A stretch of DNA of 64,000 nucleotides, from NCBI RefSeq assembly GCF_018728565.1, contig NZ_JACSOI010000006.1, forward strand, positions 62,001 through 126,000, in the 5' to 3' direction. This stretch comes from Zobellia russellii. Lineage in GTDB: Bacteria; Bacteroidota; Bacteroidia; Flavobacteriales; Flavobacteriaceae. The notes under the pieces are model-generated. The model was not told the origin of the DNA. It saw only the letters and a program-made list of their open reading frames with translations, and searched no databases. Positions 27,801 to 37,078 of this stretch are shown one piece after another. Position 1 is the stretch's first letter. Every line of letters starts with the position of its first letter. The position numbers and the translations under genes were made by a program.

Positions 27801-30800
27801 TTAGAAATCGATATTTAGGGTAAAAATGTATCTCTTTACGAGGGGATAGGCCCCATAACCTCCGGATAGACCATTACCTCCTTCTGGATCCCCAAAAGGA
27901 ACATCGGACCAGGTATATAGGTTTTGACCGGATAGATTGAACTTCATACGCTGAATGCGCAACAAACGCTGCAGGTAAGCAGATTCCAAAGTGTAGCCGA
28001 GCGTTACGTTCTGCAGCTTTAAATAGGCGGTACTCAATACGTTGGCATCACTACGTTTTCTATAAAATCGTTCGCCCGCATTGGAAAAAGCCGGAAATTG
28101 TGCATCTTGGTTCTCAGGGGACCAACGATCTAAATGCACGGTTTTGGCCTCTAAAAGGTGTTGGTCAAAGTTAGGATAGTATTTATTGGTTGAATACGCT
28201 ACACCATCCTTACCGAAGAAACGCACACCGAGGTCAATACCCTTGTATGACAAATTGGTATTAAATGCATACAGAATGAAAGGCTGATTCGTCTCTTCCA
28301 TAGGAACATTATCATTGGCCTCAATTTCTCCGTTACCATTGAAATCAGAGTAAAAATATTGTCCGGGTGCATTGCCTCCACTAATAGCAGGTGCGTTAAC
28401 GGCCTGTTCAAAATTATTGATATAACCGTTGGTCTGATACCCACTGATCCAACCGATGGGCTTTCCTTGCTGCTTTTGATAATCGGGTGTAAGCGCCCTA
28501 TCGGCCCGGTAGACGATACGGCTATCGGCAATGGTAAAGTTCCCTCCTAAGGAATACCTGAATCCACTTGGGGTCAAGTGGCTATAATTAGAGACCACTT
28601 CAATACCTTGGTTTTTAGACTTACCCTGGTTAATGGGCGGAAGACCTACTTTACCTTGGGAACCAAATCCCGGGTGGTAATACGATGGAACGGGATTGGA
28701 TAATAAAATACCCTCTCTCCTTTCTTTATAAAGGTCAACGGCCAAGGTAAGATCGTTACTTAATAGGGCAACATCAAAACCTAAATTCTGTTTATAGGCG
28801 GTTTCCCAAGTTGCATTCGGGTTGGCTATCTTGACCTCTCCATACCTCGGTGCCTCGTTAGCCGCGGGCAGACCGAACCTCATATAGCCCCACTTGCTGG
28901 AGACTTCATCCCAACCACCTAAATACAGAAAGCGGGGAGAGTTCTTTTGATTGCCCGTTTCCCCATACGAGTAACGCACTTTAAAATCATCTAACCAAGG
29001 CAGGTTCTTTTCTACAAGAGGTTCTTTGGCGATGTTCCAACCGATAGCCGCTGCAGGAAAGAAACCAAAGCGTTTTCCCGGGGCAAATTTTTCCGACCCA
29101 TTATAACCCGCACTAACTTCAAATATATAGCGCTGCTTATAATCATAATTGGCCCTACCGACCCAGTCCTCACTGAAATACGGCAAATCTGTAGCGCTTA
29201 AACGTCTTTCATTACGGTTAAAAACACCTACAAAGCCTACATTATGCGAACCGAACTGACGATGATAGTCTAACTTGGCCTCGTAATAGATGTTGCGAAT
29301 ACTACTCTTATAATTTTCACCTCCCGTACTATGAAAGTCTAAATCGGAAGAATTATAGTTTTGTCCCGATTGCTCCCTCCACTGATCGCGTTCGGTATCA
29401 TAAAGCCATTCACTAACGTTCCAACCTTCCCTTTTCTCATATTCGTAGGCGGTACTGTAATTAAAACGCCCCGAGAGCAAAAGGCCTTTGGTAATAAAGT
29501 CTAATTTTTGGGTTAAACCTATTTGTATATCCACCACATCCCTCCTGAACTTACGCATTCCTGAATAGTTCAGGGCATTATAGGCATTAGCTTGATAAGG
29601 TACCTCAGCTCCAGCCGCGGCCAAGCGAATTCCTCCTTGGTTAGGCGCCAAAGGATCCGGATGGGACGCTACGAATTCTTCAGGGTAATACAAGGGAAAC
29701 AAATAAGGCGTGGCCTGATCTATAAACTTGAATACATTGCTAAATTGATCGGCCGCAACCTCGGTGTTCGGTGTTTTCCGCAATTCCGATCGGCCTGAAA
29801 TATCCGTTTTTAAGGTCGTGGTCTTGGTAAGGTTGAAATCTAGGTTCGTTCTAAAGTTATACTTGTCGTATGAAAATTCAGGACTGTAATAGCCGTTCGA
29901 TTTTTCCGTTTTTACGATATCCCCAACATGGTTCACACTGAAGGATGTAAAATACTTGACAAAATCCGTTCCTCCGGAAACGTTGATACGGGCATTGCTT
30001 TCCCATCCAACATCCCGTATGAGGGCATCGTACCAATCAATATCCGGATAGGCATAGGGATCACGGTTCGGATCAAGAAAGGTATCGATATACCGTTGCG
30101 ACCTTAATCCGTCGTAAAAACCTGAATTTTTTATAGATTCTTGCCCGAGGGTCAGCACGTCGTAAGACCCAAGCTGATCAGGTATATCGGTCAATACTTT
30201 GGCCGTAATACCTCCGGCCACACTAATTTTAGGCGCCCCTATCGACCCTCTTTTTGTTGTAATCAAAATAACCCCGTCGGCACCTCGAACCCCATAAATA
30301 GCGGTTGATGAGGCATCTTTTAATACCGATATGGAAGAAATCTCTCCTGGATCCAATTGCGAAAACCCACCGGCCGCTTCCACTCCATCGACCAGAATCA
30401 ACGGAGAGTTATCCCCATTAAAACTTGACACCCCTCGAACGGTTATCTTAGCGTCGTCGGCACCAGGCTGCCCCGTATTGATTTGGGTAAACACCCCCGG
30501 AAGCCTATCTTGTATTACCTGTGAGAGGTTGGTGATACCCGTGCTTACTAAATCCTTTCCCGAAACATCGGATACGGCCCCGACGATATTGCTCTTTTTT
30601 TGCGTGCCGTAACCAATGACCACAACTTCGTCTAAGCTTTGTGCCTCCGGTAACAAGCTTACGTCGATTACGGATTTTCCGTCAACGCTGTATTCTTTGG
30701 CAATGAAACCGATATAAGTAAAGGTAAGCCTGTCATTAGGCCCGACTTTAATGCTATAGTTTCCATCGAAGTCGGTTACGGTTCCTTTGGAAGTGCCCTT

Positions 30801-30935
30801 TATAATGACATTTGCACCCAAAAGAGGCTGTCCCGTTTCATCGGTGACCTGACCAGAGACCTCAATGGTTTGAGCACATATTACCTGCATGGAAATAGCA
30901 GCAGTGATGATACAGATTATTAGTTTGAATTTCAT
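27801..30935 (-). CDS. SusC/RagA-type TonB-dependent transporter
   Basis: 1044 residues with a signal peptide to about 21 (VICAQ). The carboxypeptidase-regulatory-like domain spans about 25-100 (GQVTDETGQPLLGANVIIKG, TDFDGNYSI), then the TonB box LDEVVVIGYGTQKKS and a standard plug (RLPGVFTQINTGQPGADD, ITVRGVSSFNGDNSPLILVDGV, ASSTAIYGVRGADGVILITTK). The long barrel ends in KRYIFTLNIDF. It transports glycan fragments across the outer membrane with the SusD nine bases downstream. It is the first of two SusC genes in one operon and the more canonical of the pair. The FISUMP lipoprotein gene lies 39 bases upstream. Confidence 0.95.
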   Translation of the reverse strand: MKFKLIICIITAAISMQVICAQTIEVSGQVTDETGQPLLGANVIIKGTSKGTVTDFDGNYSIKVGPNDRLTFTYIGFIAKEYSVDGKSVIDVSLLPEAQSLDEVVVIGYGTQKKSNIVGAVSDVSGKDLVSTGITNLSQVIQDRLPGVFTQINTGQPGADDAKITVRGVSSFNGDNSPLILVDGVEAAGGFSQLDPGEISSISVLKDASSTAIYGVRGADGVILITTKRGSIGAPKISVAGGITAKVLTDIPDQLGSYDVLTLGQESIKNSGFYDGLRSQRYIDTFLDPNRDPYAYPDIDWYDALIRDVGWESNARINVSGGTDFVKYFTSFSVNHVGDIVKTEKSNGYYSPEFSYDKYNFRTNLDFNLTKTTTLKTDISGRSELRKTPNTEVAADQFSNVFKFIDQATPYLFPLYYPEEFVASHPDPLAPNQGGIRLAAAGAEVPYQANAYNALNYSGMRKFRRDVVDIQIGLTQKLDFITKGLLLSGRFNYSTAYEYEKREGWNVSEWLYDTERDQWREQSGQNYNSSDLDFHSTGGENYKSSIRNIYYEAKLDYHRQFGSHNVGFVGVFNRNERRLSATDLPYFSEDWVGRANYDYKQRYIFEVSAGYNGSEKFAPGKRFGFFPAAAIGWNIAKEPLVEKNLPWLDDFKVRYSYGETGNQKNSPRFLYLGGWDEVSSKWGYMRFGLPAANEAPRYGEVKIANPNATWETAYKQNLGFDVALLSNDLTLAVDLYKERREGILLSNPVPSYYHPGFGSQGKVGLPPINQGKSKNQGIEVVSNYSHLTPSGFRYSLGGNFTIADSRIVYRADRALTPDYQKQQGKPIGWISGYQTNGYINNFEQAVNAPAISGGNAPGQYFYSDFNGNGEIEANDNVPMEETNQPFILYAFNTNLSYKGIDLGVRFFGKDGVAYSTNKYYPNFDQHLLEAKTVHLDRWSPENQDAQFPAFSNAGERFYRKRSDANVLSTAYLKLQNVTLGYTLESAYLQRLLRIQRMKFNLSGQNLYTWSDVPFGDPEGGNGLSGGYGAYPLVKRYIFTLNIDF

Positions 30936-30974
30936 AGGTTATTCGTTTTGAAAATGCTTCTTTTATAATTGAGA

Positions 30975-32840
30975 TCAGTCTTTTACCAATCGTATCCCGA
31001 ACATCATCCCTGAGTGGTAGTCAAAATATCTGAAAGTATTGTTGTAGCTCGCGTTCAGCTCCCAAACACCATAGTTTCCATTGTTCACCCAAAGATTGGC
31101 CCTTGACTGTTCTAAGGGTACCCTAAAGCCCTCAACAAAGTCGTTCGATGTAGGGTAGCGCCATCCTGCCGTTTCATAATTGAGTCCATAAATATTGGCC
31201 CCACCGTCATGCCATTCGCTTAACAGGTTTCTAGGATGACCCGCATACGCCTTTAATGTATTTATATCCGAAGGTTTCATAACATGCCATCCTTCCGGTG
31301 CAATGGCACTTTCTACCACCCACCAAGAATACACTCGACCGTAGGTGTTCACCCAATTCGATGGAAACCCTTCCACAGCGGGATGTTCGTTGTAATAAAG
31401 AGCGTTGACATCATCTTTCACCAATTCATTAAGCCCTAGTTGATTTATTTTTTCACCATCGGTAAAGCGGGTTGCCCTCAAGTTTTGCGACATCCAAACC
31501 TGTGTGCCGACCCTTACCCATTCGTAATGGTTTACCTCATCGCCCCGAGCATCCCTAATGGAGCCTGTCATTTGAGGTGTGAACTGTAAAGGCACCGAAC
31601 TCGATTCATTGCCATCGGCATCTTTTGCTACCACAATGGCGTAATAGGTCTTCACATCCGTTATATCACTCGGTATATCACTATTTGGTACTTTATACTC
31701 CGTTTCCGTAAGGCCGTCGGCCACTTTATTCAATGGCGGATACACCGTATCTATATAGACATCGTAGGACACCGCCCCGTCTGCTTTTGCCCATACAAGC
31801 GATTCATCTAAAGAAAAGACCCCGTTTACGGCAAGATCTTGAACTATAGGTGCTCCTGGGGCGCCAGCATTTAAAATAGTAAAACTGAATACCGAAGATT
31901 CGGTAGTGTTCCCCATGGGATCGCTAGCCTCAATACGCCAGTAGTAGGGTTTGTTTATTTCCAAATCTTCTGCATTAATCTGGGTGGCAGAAATATTTTC
32001 GCCCAGTTTTACATTTGGGGGAGAAACCTCATCGAGATAAACCGTGTACGAAACCGCATCATTTTCAGGATCTGGGGCCTCATTCCACTTAAGGGTGATA
32101 TTACTCGAATACTGTCCGCTTTTGTGTTCCGGTGAAGTTGCCATGGGCTCGTCGGGTGCCCCTGGTTTTAATTTTTTGAACATACGGACTTCACTTGCAG
32201 AATCGTTTATAAGGTCGGAAACCTTGACCTGCCAATAATACACCTCACCGACCTCAAGGTCGACAGGGTCCATGGAATAGGCCAGTTCCTTTGTGGTAGC
32301 GACCTTTTCCTTCGGAGGATTTGTTTTTCCAAAGAAAACCTGATACTGCAGCTCTTCCCCTTCGCCCGCAACAACCTCTTGCCATGTAAACTCTAGCTGG
32401 TCACGTACAAAGATGTCGTCGGAAGGGCCATCGAGAATCGGCGCATCCGGAGCAGGAATACTACTAAAACTCCAAATCTCACTGGCCGCCCTATCGCTTC
32501 CGTTATCGGCAAACACCTGCCAATAGTAAACTTTATCCTTACGAAGCTTATAATCCGTTAAGGTATAAGTCGTGGCTTCCAATTTGCTGGCTTGGGAGAA
32601 AAGCTTCGTGCTATCTAGTCCCAAATAAAAATCGTACTTCAATGATTTTTGCATTGGATCGGTAGCTTCCCAAGAAAAGGTGGGTGCAATGTCAATTCCA
32701 TCACTCTTATCACCGGGTGACTTCAAGCTTATACGCGGATCGCTAAGCTCGATGGTTTCTTCATCATCGTTGTTACATGAGAGAAGTGTGATTACGGACA
32801 CAAAACTTATGACCATTAAAACTTTTTCTATGTACTTCAT
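30975..32840 (-). CDS. Multi-module FISUMP surface lipoprotein
   Basis: A 621-residue lipoprotein from the start MKYIEKVLMV; an earlier ATG at 32885 would put 15 non-signal residues ahead of the lipobox TLLSC (Cys22). Four similar fibronectin-III-like modules of about 90 residues follow (PTFSWEATDP, LEFTWQEVVAG, ITLKWNEAPDP, SLVWAKADGAV), each with a YYW-type strand (KVYYWQVFADN, EVYYWQVKVSD, KPYYWRIEASD). The last 180 residues are a FISUMP (Fib_succ_major) domain: VRVGTQVWMSQNLRATRF, ALYYNEHP, APEGWHVMKPSD. These domains are associated with surface adhesion or glycan binding. It is first in the SusCD operon, an unusual place for a binding lipoprotein, and is likely an extended surface glycan-binding protein (inference). 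Confidence 0.8.
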   Translation of the reverse strand: MKYIEKVLMVISFVSVITLLSCNNDDEETIELSDPRISLKSPGDKSDGIDIAPTFSWEATDPMQKSLKYDFYLGLDSTKLFSQASKLEATTYTLTDYKLRKDKVYYWQVFADNGSDRAASEIWSFSSIPAPDAPILDGPSDDIFVRDQLEFTWQEVVAGEGEELQYQVFFGKTNPPKEKVATTKELAYSMDPVDLEVGEVYYWQVKVSDLINDSASEVRMFKKLKPGAPDEPMATSPEHKSGQYSSNITLKWNEAPDPENDAVSYTVYLDEVSPPNVKLGENISATQINAEDLEINKPYYWRIEASDPMGNTTESSVFSFTILNAGAPGAPIVQDLAVNGVFSLDESLVWAKADGAVSYDVYIDTVYPPLNKVADGLTETEYKVPNSDIPSDITDVKTYYAIVVAKDADGNESSSVPLQFTPQMTGSIRDARGDEVNHYEWVRVGTQVWMSQNLRATRFTDGEKINQLGLNELVKDDVNALYYNEHPAVEGFPSNWVNTYGRVYSWWVVESAIAPEGWHVMKPSDINTLKAYAGHPRNLLSEWHDGGANIYGLNYETAGWRYPTSNDFVEGFRVPLEQSRANLWVNNGNYGVWELNASYNNTFRYFDYHSGMMFGIRLVKD

Positions 32841-33028
32841 AATTTCAAATGGTTGGTTAAAAATCTTATTCAACTTTTCGCTCAATAAGGACTGGTGGAT
32901 TTACTTTAAGTAGACAGATCAAAATCATTCAGATCATGGAACGACGTCGGATTATGCGGTCATTACCATCTTGAAACACAGTAGGTAAATTGGTATCCTG
33001 AAACTTGTTTTCTTAGTGTAAACTCGTC

Positions 33029-33036
33029 CAAATATA
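33029..33036 (-). promoter_or_regulatory. Candidate Bacteroidota -7 promoter element for the SusCD operon
   Basis: On the minus strand this reads TATATTTG, an exact match to the Bacteroidota -7 consensus TAnnTTTG. A convincing -33 TTG at the usual distance is lacking. Transcription from it would give a leader of about 180 bases before the FISUMP lipoprotein. The activator half-site at 33177-33183 lies about 140 bases upstream. Confidence 0.3.
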
Positions 33037-33410
33037 CCGGCTGGATTACGTTTACAGGGGGGATATATATTTCAGTTTGAGGTTATATTTTGTTCTAGGT
33101 GGAGAAAATCACTGAAATAGGAGGTCGTATTGTTCACAAAACATTAAGTTTTATTTAAAGGTCAAAAACCTCATAAACACGTAAGATATGTATTACATTA
33201 TTTATTGAATAAAATTGTATCCTTATACATTCTAAAAAAAAATATACCCTATATATGAAAGAAGACCATCTCAGGAAGGGTTTCTTTTTTGTACTTCGTC
33301 AATAGGATTGAGAAATGGACCGTGGAAAGAAGTAAAATGTCAAGTCAATGTTTCGAAATAGTAAAATTCCCTAGAGAAGAATTATTGGCAGTTGCTTCGT
33401 ATGGGACAAA

Positions 33411-33439
33411 AAAAAACGCCGTATATAACAGCGTTTTTT
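33411..33439 (-). terminator. Intrinsic terminator of the GH97 gene
   Basis: A nine-pair stem AAAAAACGC/GCGTTTTTT with an 11-base loop; on the minus strand it is followed by an unbroken T-run. It begins 25 bases after the GH97 stop codon, separating that locus from the SusCD operon downstream. Confidence 0.8.
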
Positions 33440-33463
33440 ATAAAATGTGTGAAGTTGTACTTA

Positions 33464-35389
33464 TTATAATGCCCTAATATGAACAGCCAATCCATTTTTG
33501 GCCAACAGGGTATGATCTATACGATCTTTTGAACTTACTTTTCTCGTTTCTATCGCTACTTTGGTACGGGCATCGCTATTGGCATCATCCGAATATAGCG
33601 TAGCCTCATATTCCTTTCCAGCATCAAGAAAATCTAATGTGAAACTAATATCCTTCCCGGTAGATCCGCTTAAAGCCCCAACGAACCAATCATTGTTACT
33701 TTTTCGGGCAATTATGGCATATTCCCCAGGGTAGCCGTCCAATACCCGGGTATCGTCCCAAGTAGTAGGCAGGGCATCGTACCATGCCAATTCGGGCACT
33801 TCTTGTATAAATTCCTTTGTACCACCGGCACCTTCTTCTCCCGGTTTAGAACCCTCAGGCCTATCGTACCAGTATAAAAATTGCCATGGACTATAGATAC
33901 AAACGGCTTTGGCCAACTGTGAGGCATGACTGCCCATTTTCTCTTCTACCCTTGGTGCGAAATAGCAATTGGTCTGGTCTCCGGCCCCGGCGATCATACG
34001 CGTAAAGATGGTACTTATGACCTCTCCATTTTCGGGTGATTCCTCATCTCCCCTGATTCCTTCTTGGGTCATTAGGTTGGGATAGGTTCTCGAATATCCC
34101 GTAGGTCTGTACTCATCGTGAATATCGACCATAAGCTTGTGTTCCGCGGCTTTTCGTACGGCATCGTGCAACCAAACGGTCCATTCTTGCGGGCCTACGT
34201 TCACAAATCCGTATTTTATTCCACTTACGCCCCATGATTTCAACAAGGGCAAAACCTCATCCAATTGTTTTTCCAAAGCCCTTCTGTTCACATAAAGAAC
34301 AACGCCTACGTTTTTACTTTTGGCGTACTCGATAACATTTAACAGATCGAGGGGGCCCTTAGATCTTTTAGGATCAATCGTAATCGTAGTCGCATCGGAG
34401 GCATCATCATATTCATTACCGTACCAGCCGGCATCGAATTCGATATACTGTAAATTGTGTTTTACCGCGAAATCTACACAGGCCATCCCCCCTTGGGTTG
34501 TAAGCGTAGATTCCCGTATGATTTTCCCCGGTCTTATATATGAGGTGTCGCTTATCTTGTTCGGTTCGTTCAGGTTCAACAATAAATAGTTGTTCTCTAA
34601 TATTTGTGCGGGTTTATTCGCTGCCATGACAAAGCGCCATGGGGTTTTGTCAACCGTGTTCCCCAATACGACCTTACTACTCAATTCTGAAACCAGCGTA
34701 CCGCTTTTATCGAGGTCACGTCTAAGTTTCATCCGGGCATAATCGACTAGTGCGGCTTCGCCGATGGCCGTAAACAATGAATCTTTGAGTTGCACTAGCA
34801 AGGGGCGCTCCACTACCGTATCGAGCTCCGTTACCTTCCTTTTGGAAATCTCGCTCTGTGCCCTTACCGATGACCAAGCCGTAGCGGTCGGTGACACTGA
34901 AAATTCGGTGAGTTCTTTATCAATGGTACCCTTTGCTTCCTTAAACTCGTACCGGAATGCAACCCCTTCATTATATGCCCGAACGCGGAGGTTGTATAAA
35001 GCCCCTTCGCCCTTTAGTTTGATGAGTGATTCCTTATAATTTTCGGGATAGCTGTTTTTTTCACCATAGACCGGCTTCCAACTTGAGTTGACCTCATCGG
35101 TCTCTACCGATTCTACTTCAATGGTCGAAGCTGCTTGCGTTCCATTTTCCATTTGAAATCCCAAACCGGAACTTGCAATTACTTCTTGGCCGTCAAAACT
35201 AATATGGTACGAGGGTGATGTTCCATTTCCCGTATTGAAGGTAAAACTGTATTTATTATCAGGACTGGTAAGGTTCACACTCTCCGTGTTGTTGTCTCCC
35301 GAACATGAAAATAATAAGACGAAGGCAAAAAATGAAAAAATAGGTATTAGGTGTTTTTTAGGTCTCCGTAAGAATTTGTTTTTGCGCAT
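33464..35389 (-). CDS. GH97 family alpha-glycosidase lipoprotein
   Basis: A 641-residue lipoprotein (LLFSC, Cys29). The N-terminal beta-super-sandwich of GH97 is clear (LTSPDNKYSFTFNTGNG, YHISFDGQEVIASSGLGF), followed by the TIM barrel (TQGGMACVDFAVKHNLQYIEFDAGWYG, VVLYVNRRALEKQL, RTYPNLMTQEGIRGDEE) and a C-terminal beta-domain. GH97 enzymes are alpha-glucosidases (inverting) or alpha-galactosidases (retaining), usually calcium-dependent. At the place of the retaining nucleophile the motif is GIKYGF, with Gly394 instead of Asp, so retaining alpha-galactosidase action is unlikely; Glu443 is a candidate catalytic acid/base residue. The gene follows the STN-SusC/SusD pair but is separated from it by a strong hairpin. 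Substrate: probably an alpha-linked hexose at a non-reducing end. Confidence 0.88.
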   Translation of the reverse strand: MRKNKFLRRPKKHLIPIFSFFAFVLLFSCSGDNNTESVNLTSPDNKYSFTFNTGNGTSPSYHISFDGQEVIASSGLGFQMENGTQAASTIEVESVETDEVNSSWKPVYGEKNSYPENYKESLIKLKGEGALYNLRVRAYNEGVAFRYEFKEAKGTIDKELTEFSVSPTATAWSSVRAQSEISKRKVTELDTVVERPLLVQLKDSLFTAIGEAALVDYARMKLRRDLDKSGTLVSELSSKVVLGNTVDKTPWRFVMAANKPAQILENNYLLLNLNEPNKISDTSYIRPGKIIRESTLTTQGGMACVDFAVKHNLQYIEFDAGWYGNEYDDASDATTITIDPKRSKGPLDLLNVIEYAKSKNVGVVLYVNRRALEKQLDEVLPLLKSWGVSGIKYGFVNVGPQEWTVWLHDAVRKAAEHKLMVDIHDEYRPTGYSRTYPNLMTQEGIRGDEESPENGEVISTIFTRMIAGAGDQTNCYFAPRVEEKMGSHASQLAKAVCIYSPWQFLYWYDRPEGSKPGEEGAGGTKEFIQEVPELAWYDALPTTWDDTRVLDGYPGEYAIIARKSNNDWFVGALSGSTGKDISFTLDFLDAGKEYEATLYSDDANSDARTKVAIETRKVSSKDRIDHTLLAKNGLAVHIRAL

Positions 35390-35431
35390 AGTTTAAAGAT
35401 TAGTTTAATGGTTAAGAACGAAATAAAAAAA

Positions 35432-35462
35432 GCAAATATGAGCGGATACCACTCATATTTGC
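35432..35462 (-). terminator. Intrinsic terminator/attenuator between SusD and GH97
   Basis: An 11-pair perfect stem GCAAATATGAG/CTCATATTTGC with a nine-base loop; on the minus strand it is followed by TTTTTTTATTTC. It lies 17 bases after the SusD stop and 43 bases before the GH97 start, so GH97 must be expressed by read-through or a very short promoter. Confidence 0.88.
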
Positions 35463-35478
35463 CCTAAGATAAAAAGTA

Positions 35479-37068
35479 TTAATAACCAGGATTTTGCTCT
35501 AAGTTAGGGTTGGCCGATAGCTCTCTTGGTGGATAAGGGAAAAGCATACGGTGTTCTCCGTCAATGGTGATTTGAAAGTCTTGGGGATACCCATCCCCTG
35601 CACCCGGAGCCGATGCATTTTGATCTGCATTATAAAATCCTTCCAATTTGGATTTAGAATATTCCAATCCCCTTCTCCGCATATCGAAAAGCATTTTCTG
35701 CTCGAAAGTCAGTTCAAGATCACGTTCTATAAAAATCGCATCTCTAAATGCTTCTTGAGACAAACCAGATAACGTTGATAAACCAGCACGTTCTCGTACC
35801 GCATTAATCCCCGTATAGTCTGCTGCGCCTAATTCATTAGTTACTTCTGAGTGCAGTAGTAATACGTCTGCATATCTCAAAACCGGAAAGTCATTAGGGG
35901 TAAAAAAGTTACTAGTCAACTCTGCGCCAACCGCCCTGTATTTGCCAATATAACCTGCTGCAAGGGGTCCATCTTCCATATTCATGGTAGTACCTGCAGG
36001 GAAACCAGCATATTCCTCCTCAAGAATTATATCAGTAACAATAGTCCATTGATATCTTGGGCCGGAATCGTGACTGGCATACCATTTGGCAAACTCTGGT
36101 GGAACTAAATCTAAACTTGATCCTTTTGAAAAAGAATCACCATCACCTGAAGTCCAAATACCTGATGTTAATACCGATGGAGTCATATATCCAAACATAC
36201 CTCTGAAATTTCGTATTTCATCATTCTTTTGAATAGAGAACATCATTTCAGAATTGTTTTCATTCTGCCAATCCCACAAATCCTTATACGGTGTATCAGA
36301 TTGTACAAGGGCGTATTTTCCAGAGGCAATTACTTCCTCCAATAACTCTTTCGCAGCCTGAAGATTTGAATTGTCCCCTAATGGTTGTCCAGCCATGGTA
36401 ATGTAAGCCTTTGCCAAAATTGCCTGTGCGACACCTTTAGTAGCGTGCCCTTCCTCGATTTCACCTCTTAGAGGTAAGGTTGCTATAGCTTCTTTTAAAT
36501 CCTTTATGATAAAAGCATAGGTTTCAGCAATAGTGGCTCTAGACGGGTACAAATCATCATCTAAGGTCTGCGCCTTATCTATAATTGGCATACCACCCCA
36601 TAATCTAACACCGTAAAAGTATGTCAATGCTCTCAAAAATTTTGCTTCCCCCACTATTTCCGATTGGCGTTTTTTGTTGTTCATCTCTATAGATGGTACC
36701 AAATCAATAATATCGTTGGACATACGTACCGTACTCCAAATATGATCCATTATCTCAAAATAAGCAGGGTCGCCAAAATCATTGTTCCAAGTCCACGTTG
36801 AAAGGTTATTTCTTGGGTGAACATCCCTAAACCTATACATTACTGAAGGCGTTGGAAACTCAGTTGCCCAAAACATTCTATGGTTGTTTACAACCAAAAC
36901 ACCTAGTCGTGCGTAGTTACTTGCCACCATTGTTTCTACCGTTGCTTCGGTAGGAAAGTTACCTTCTCCAAAAGAACTGAAAAGCTCTTCCTCCAACTGT
37001 TCATCACAACTAAACGTGAGCAATAACGTGACCAAAAAAAATAATGAATATATAAATGTCTTTTTCAT
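35479..37068 (-). CDS. SusD/RagB family outer-membrane lipoprotein
   Basis: 529 residues from the start MKKTFIYSLF, which gives a standard lipoprotein signal (LLLTFSC, Cys21). The frame is open further upstream into the SusC 3' end, but that extension encodes no signal. SusD features: TEATVETMVASNYARLGVL after the anchor, IVGEAKFLRALTYFYGVRLWGGMP, LRYADVLLLHSEVTNELG, INAVRERAGL, RDAIFIERDLELTFEQKMLFDMRRRG and a final EQNPGY. It is ten bases downstream of its SusC partner. The coding sequence is visibly richer in A and T than the fucosidase operon. Confidence 0.93.
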   Translation of the reverse strand: MKKTFIYSLFFLVTLLLTFSCDEQLEEELFSSFGEGNFPTEATVETMVASNYARLGVLVVNNHRMFWATEFPTPSVMYRFRDVHPRNNLSTWTWNNDFGDPAYFEIMDHIWSTVRMSNDIIDLVPSIEMNNKKRQSEIVGEAKFLRALTYFYGVRLWGGMPIIDKAQTLDDDLYPSRATIAETYAFIIKDLKEAIATLPLRGEIEEGHATKGVAQAILAKAYITMAGQPLGDNSNLQAAKELLEEVIASGKYALVQSDTPYKDLWDWQNENNSEMMFSIQKNDEIRNFRGMFGYMTPSVLTSGIWTSGDGDSFSKGSSLDLVPPEFAKWYASHDSGPRYQWTIVTDIILEEEYAGFPAGTTMNMEDGPLAAGYIGKYRAVGAELTSNFFTPNDFPVLRYADVLLLHSEVTNELGAADYTGINAVRERAGLSTLSGLSQEAFRDAIFIERDLELTFEQKMLFDMRRRGLEYSKSKLEGFYNADQNASAPGAGDGYPQDFQITIDGEHRMLFPYPPRELSANPNLEQNPGY

Positions 37069-37078
37069 TTTTAATATT

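Larger units (their letters stand above)
32841..33463. other. Intergenic region upstream of the double SusCD operon
   Basis: 623 AT-rich bases. It contains a candidate -7 promoter element for the minus strand at 33029-33036, a copy of the ACACGTA half-site at 33177-33183, and the terminator of the GH97 gene (33411-33439). A 62-codon plus-strand frame from 33289 runs through that terminator into the GH97 3' end and is not considered a gene. Confidence 0.6.

Noticed and set aside
33289-33477. Plus-strand frame of 62 codons.
   Set aside because: It reads through the GH97 terminator hairpin into the end of GH97 and has no domain or signal features.
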